Assembly (NCBI GenBank): GCA_019914945.1
Contig: CM034099.1
Coordinates: forward strand, 23,648,704 to 23,712,703
Direction of reading: 5' to 3'
Length of the DNA stretch: 64,000 nucleotides
From: Typha latifolia
Taxonomy: Eukaryota; Streptophyta; Magnoliopsida; Poales; Typhaceae
Part shown: positions 59,002 through 64,000 of the stretch, in pieces
Numbering within the stretch: position 1 is the first letter of the stretch
Layout: each line of letters begins with the position of its first letter
The notes under the pieces: generated by a model
Seen by the model: only the letters and a program-made list of their open reading frames with translations
What the model was told of the DNA's origin: nothing
Database searches by the model: none
Program-made: the position numbers and the translations under genes

Positions 59002-62000
59002 TCACCTACCCTTCACAGTCTCTTCCTTCATGGCCAGGGAAAGAGCATCAAGTCTTCCCCCACTCTCCACCCTCACCCCAGGCATCACCACAGCCCTACT
59101 CCCAACAAATCCTCCTTCCCCAATCTTGATTTTGCCAAACTTCACCGTTCCTCTTTCACCTTCATAGATGTGGCCAAACAGTAGAGCATCCTTCCCCACT
59201 GCCCCACCCCTCTCAATCGCCACCAGCTCTGGGTTCATCAAAGCCCCCATGCTGTCCACATAAACTCCCTGATCCATTTCAATTCCAGACCCCATGAGCC
59301 TCATCCATAACCCAAAGAGTAAAGACCCACATGTCATTTCCATGAAGTAGTCACCAACTACAGTCCTCAGAGCTTGCCACACTGTGTCCATGAATGCTCC
59401 CCAGCTCCATATTACCATTGTCTCACCTTCCTTCTTTCTGCCCACCAGGACCCACTTAGCCATGACACAGACTAATGCAGCTAGGATCCCAGAAGCTACC
59501 CAGAAGATAGGCAGCAAGCAATGCAATGGGAGAATCTTCTTTGCTTTGATGACGAGCATGCCATATAGAGGCCAAAAGATGACCAGTCCAAGGATGAAGT
59601 AAGGTAGGAACGTCTGCAGCAACGGCTGACAAATCATAGCCCAGATAGTTTGATACCAAGTCCTTGCCAAGGTCACGCTATCGTTGATGCCTTCTCGTGC
59701 CATCACGGCCGGTGAAGCCATCGGACAGCCTGACAGATCGATCTTAGCATCGGATTCCTCAAGAAAGCTCCGCCATGCTAGCGGAAGTGGCTCCCCATTG
59801 CGTAGATGCTGGCATATCTCGTAGACCAACGAGCGCCCATGATCAATGGATGCACTCTGTGAGCTTGACGTTGCCCGAATAACATCCGCCTCTTGGCACC
59901 GGAGGAAAGGGTTGAACTCCAGCCTCTCTGACTCCTCTGCAGAAAGATTCTGATCAATGGTGATTTCTCCTATGTCCACGAGAGGGAATTCAGTCTCATC
60001 CCATGGTGTAGTGCAGTCGAGAACGACTTCGCGATCAGCCTCGTCTGATGGGATCTCCCTAAGTTGCAACTGGAAAACATAGTGCACGCCTTGCGGAGAT
60101 TCCACCCTCCTGCGAAAATCATCAGCAAGGAAAAGCGAAGGACGAGTGTCATTCTCTTCCCTCGGGATTGCACCAGTTTCTGGAGGAAGAATACCCTTCG
60201 GCACCACTCGACCAGAATCCTCGCCTATCTCAGGATCAAATGGGCGAAGTTTGAATTTGGCATACATCTCTTGGCCATCGTCAAAGCGAAGCAGTCGACA
60301 GATGTTTGAATAGTAGTGTAGCTCGGCATATGAGTTGGTGTCCCTAAGAGAACCCCACACAGCATCTCGAATGTGGGGAGAACGCTCTACTTGTTGCTCC
60401 CTCGCCAGAAGGCCACCGACCAACCAAGTAGCAAAATCTGCAATAGTACGTGCATAGAACGCTTTGCCTGTCTTCAATGTCAGATCAAAAAGAGGTAAAT
60501 GATCGCCCTCTTCTGAAAGAACTCGCAGTGCAGCACCCCGTGCATCAAGCCTTGCATCATCATCTGCACTCAGACTGTTACTATGTCGGATTATCATTGG
60601 GAAGCACTTGCCGGCACCAAAAATCTTGTGTTCTGGCAATCCGACAAGCTCCCGATACATCTTTAGGATGCCTCGTCCACTCACACCAATTCGGTGGAAG
60701 TACCTCGAATTGACTTTCATAGTTGTGACAGCGAGGTTCGCAGCAAGATTTCCAACAATTTTCTTATATTTTGGATCCATCTCTTCAATCCTCTCATCTG
60801 AAGCATGCAAGATATTATTGATCATCCTCGGGGCACGAGAACCCACATAGATGCCACCCTTTTGGAGAAGAGAGTTTGCAGGTGCAATGGAAAGAGCTCC
60901 AAGAATAACGTCATTTTGAAGAACAGAACCAGGAAGAATCAAGCTTTGGCTTCCAACAACAGAATTATTCTGCACCTCTATTGTTGATGCATTTGTGAAA
61001 CCCTTCGAGGAATAGAACCCAGTGACGACACGGCAGAAATCACCTAGATGGACGCCATCACCAATAGAGATCAGTTCGGGATTTATCACTGGGTTGATGG
61101 CTCTGATGGAACAATAGCGGCCAACTTTGGCCCCAAGAAGTCGTAGATACATGCAGAAGGCTTCGGTTCCTGAAAGTAGCTTTGCGAACCTGATGTGGCA
61201 AGCAACATTTATCCGATGGCGAAACCATGTTGTCATGTGGCTCTGCTTTGCTACCCTTTCACCAGAAAGGAGACTACTTATAAAACTAGTGAGAAGGCTG
61301 AGGATGATACCATGGGTGGCATAGGCCGTAGCAACCAAGAAAGCAAAAGTTGTTGGAGAAGATGGAATCTCACTAACAATGACAGCATAGGCAGTGATGG
61401 CTGTAGGTAACCAGTTGAAGGAACCAGCTAAGCAAAAAAGGGTGAAATGGAAAAGCGAAGGGGAAGTTCTAGAGAAGTATATGTACAGAAGATGGAGGAT
61501 GGCACCAGACAAGGAGCCGAGAAAACCGATTGCATAGATACCCATTAAGTGATAAAATGGTGTTGACTCTTTTGGCTGCAGCTTCTCATAGGACTCTGTG
61601 ATTGTTCCTTCCTGCATATAAGCATGGAGGGATATATGAACACATAAAAGATGGAAAGAAAAAGATGACTAGAAAGTCCTTAAAAAAATCTAAATCACCT
61701 TGTGAGTCTTGGAGGAATTCTCAGATGTGCACAGTGTCTTCCCTGCTTCAGTCTTCTGTAGTGCTGGGACATCAGTGCCATCACCCACTATACTTCCTTT
61801 CTGAATTACTGCATAAGGACCAATTGAGGAATTACGACCAATTTTAACTGGGTGGAAGCTCACGACTTGACTCCTAACTTCATGGCTTTGTATCAGCACA
61901 CCTTCGGCAATCACAGCTCCTTCTCCAATTGACACCAACAGAGGATCTGTTATATCTACAGTGTCGATCAAAACAGATGACCCAATTCGAGCTCCTTGTA

Positions 62001-64000
62001 TTCTAAACCAATAATTCAGGTACACCGTTCCTCTAAGATGGACAGCCAAAAATTTCCCAGCTAATTCTTGAGCTTTATTTAGTGCCCACCACTTCACAAA
62101 ATCTACAGACCAGATGGAAATCTCTGGGGTCAGAATGTAGTTTAGTTGAAGGAATGAGTTCCCAAAAATAGAAAGGGAAAGACAGGCAAGGAAGATGTAT
62201 GATATCCACGCAAGAGGTGTCAGAACTAGAGAGAGAAGGTAAGACAGCAGAGATGTTTCTTCCATGGGAACAAGAGTGAGTAGGCCCAAGAAAGTGGAAA
62301 TTGAGAGACAAGCAGGGAGGATTAGAGTGAAAGAGATGTAGACAAGAGCTAGAATTTGGAGGGCCCCAATTCCCAATTTCTGGATATGTGACTTGTCAAT
62401 GTCCAATTGGAGGAGGTCGGTCTCAGTATCCATCGGGTAAGATTGGGTCATTGTGGATTGGGGTTCGGACTTTTTCAGCAAATTCTCTGAAAAGATCGCT
62501 AAGTCAGAGATGCAGGTTGCTGTGAAAATATCAACTGCTCCAATGGGAACACCAAGATAATCTGAAAGCTTCTGAGCTGCTCTCACCACCCCAATCGAAT
62601 CAATACCATAAGAAACCAAGCCCTCACTAGGCGAAATTTTGTCAATTGGAATCCCAGCTTGCTCCGCCACTAATCCTTTTAGAAACTCAGTAATCTCCTT
62701 TGTGCCCTTTCCAGCACTATGACTTTGAGTACAAGAGGAAAGATTTAAATCATGCTGTAAAGAAAATCTTCTTCCTTGCGGAGCAGTGCCAGTAGTCAAA
62801 GATCGAAATAGCAGCGGCCTTTTATTTGAGTCAGACGTAGTTACTAGACTCAAATTATCATCAGTAAATTGCTTCAGGCACTCAAATCTTTTTATTTTCC
62901 CTGATGTTGTCTTGCATATGGTTCTGGGCTTAATAAGTTTAATGGAAGCTACAGAGATGCCATGTTCCTCTGCTACACGAGCTTTGATTTGCTCAGCGAT
63001 TTCAACATTTACTGGCTTGCCTTCCTTTACCTCAGCAATAACAACTACTCCAACCTGATCAGAAGCTTCAGGAACTGGAATTCCCTTTGTATTCAAGATC
63101 TCCTCTGGAACACCAACTACTGCACAGCATCCTGGGCGTATAAGTTCAGATGAACTTTCCACTGTCTTCTCCACGTCAGCAGAATAAATATTTCTTCCAG
63201 CAACAATGATTAGATCCTTTATTCTTCCTGTGATAAAAAGCTTCCCATCGATAACCCTTCCAAGATCCCCTGTTCTTATGAACCTCTTCCCAGGATGATT
63301 CTCGATCTCATTACAGAATATTTCTTGGCTCAATTCCTTATTGCCCCAGTATCCAACTCCAGAACTAGGACTGCTGATCCATATCTCACCTTCTGTCCCA
63401 CACTCCTGAAGCTCTTTAAGGGTTTCTGTGTCAACAATTCTAATACTAACATCTGAATCATTAGGATCAACATAGCCACAGCAAACCCTACCTTGCCAAT
63501 CTATAAAAACAGGTTTGCCTTCTCCAAAAGCACAGCTAACAAATACACAGTTCTCAGCCAGACCATAGCCAGGAGCCATAACTTCTTGAGAAAGACCAAA
63601 GGACTGAGAGATCTCGATGAATCTTTTCAGAGTCTTCTGCCTTACTGGTTCAGCAGCAACCATGAGAAAGACCATGGAAGACAGATCATAAGCATGCTTT
63701 TTAATCTCATCTGATTCTAACCTTCTGACTATTAGCTCGAATGCAAAGTTAGGGCCTGCACTGTGAGTAGCCTGGTAGGTGCTCATGGTTTGAAGCCATA
63801 ACAGTGGTTTTCTGATAAATGCCATGGGAGAGAAGAGAACTGCTGTTCCTCCGCTGACTAGAGCAGTAAAAATACCTCCTATCAACCCCATGTCATGGTA
63901 CTGAGGAAGCCAGCTAACGAGTATAGTTCTTGAGGTACTCTTGTATCTCTTCCGCATCATCTTGACATTATGAATAAGCCCACCATGAGTAATCATGACC
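59002..64000 (-). CDS. Multidomain acyl-AMP ligase / carrier protein / beta-helix acyltransferase-like / catalase-like fusion protein (partial)
   Basis: The 3' part of a large gene, two exons in the window: 64000-61699 (5' end cut by the window edge) and 61611-59002, separated by an 87-bp intron. About 1,637 codons are visible. The order is: the C-terminal half of a fatty-acyl-AMP-ligase-like adenylation domain (SWLPQYHDMGLIGGIFTALV, GYGLAENCVFVSCAFGEG, RTGDLGR, GKIKRFECL); an acyl/peptidyl carrier domain with the phosphopantetheine serine in YGIDSIGVV (near 62600); several membrane segments; and a left-handed beta-helix hexapeptide domain (IGSSVLIDTVDITDPLLVSI). After the intron come further membrane segments, a second beta-helix domain, a catalase-like domain (about 60775-59810: MKVNSRYFHRIGVSGRG, ELHYYSNICRLLRF, FPLVDIGEITI, LEFNPF), more membrane helices and a last beta-helix. 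The layout resembles bacterial NRPS-like enzymes with the Pls-type terminal domain. The product is unknown. Confidence 0.85.

Overview
This is nuclear DNA of a flowering plant. Most genes have spliced GT-AG introns, and the window carries plant-only families: SABATH methyltransferases, an MCTP/QUIRKY-type C2 protein, a POLYCHOME/UVI4-family APC/C inhibitor, an IRK-interacting protein, replication-type histone H3.1 and DUF295 F-box-family remnants. LTR and hAT-type element debris and many microsatellites fill the spaces. Codon usage and gene style suggest a non-grass monocot such as a palm-like commelinid, but this is an inference and the species cannot be fixed from the sequence.

Layout, left to right. 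1-5062 is gene-poor and lies downstream of a minus-strand glucosamine-6-phosphate N-acetyltransferase (GNA1, 5063-5476). A divergent plus-strand gene for a 458-residue coiled-coil protein follows (6825-9072), then a POLYCHOME/UVI4-like cell-cycle inhibitor (11279-13087). About 13.7-16.5 kb is a probable LTR-type element in minus orientation. It is followed by two decayed tandem DUF295 pseudogenes (16.6-18.3 kb). Next come an unrecognised conserved plant gene (20747-23241), an intronless histone H3.1 gene (23901-24311) and, convergent to it, an IRK-interacting-protein gene (24959-27974, minus).

After a 4.7 kb gene-free stretch lies a six-exon JmjC demethylase/hydroxylase gene of the JMJ30/JMJD5 type (32666-37723, minus). 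One of its introns holds a 481-bp hAT-type element with a perfect 8-bp target duplication. A single-exon MCTP gene (40658-43669) and a ribosomal protein eL6 gene (44693-46788, minus) follow. 47-59 kb is a tandem SABATH methyltransferase array with two intact four-exon genes and one 5'-truncated copy between them. A 2.58-kb solo LTR with a perfect 5-bp target duplication has split an older repeat inside this array. The window ends inside a very large minus-strand gene (59002 to beyond 64000) that fuses an acyl-AMP ligase, an acyl carrier domain, membrane segments, left-handed beta-helix acetyltransferase-like domains and a catalase-like domain. This last gene is the most unusual object here.

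The genes do not form an operon-like pathway. They are a mix of housekeeping genes (eL6, H3.1, GNA1), cell-cycle, signalling and clock-related genes, and two metabolic loci (the SABATH array and the acyl-ligase megaprotein) that lie next to each other with no demonstrated functional link.
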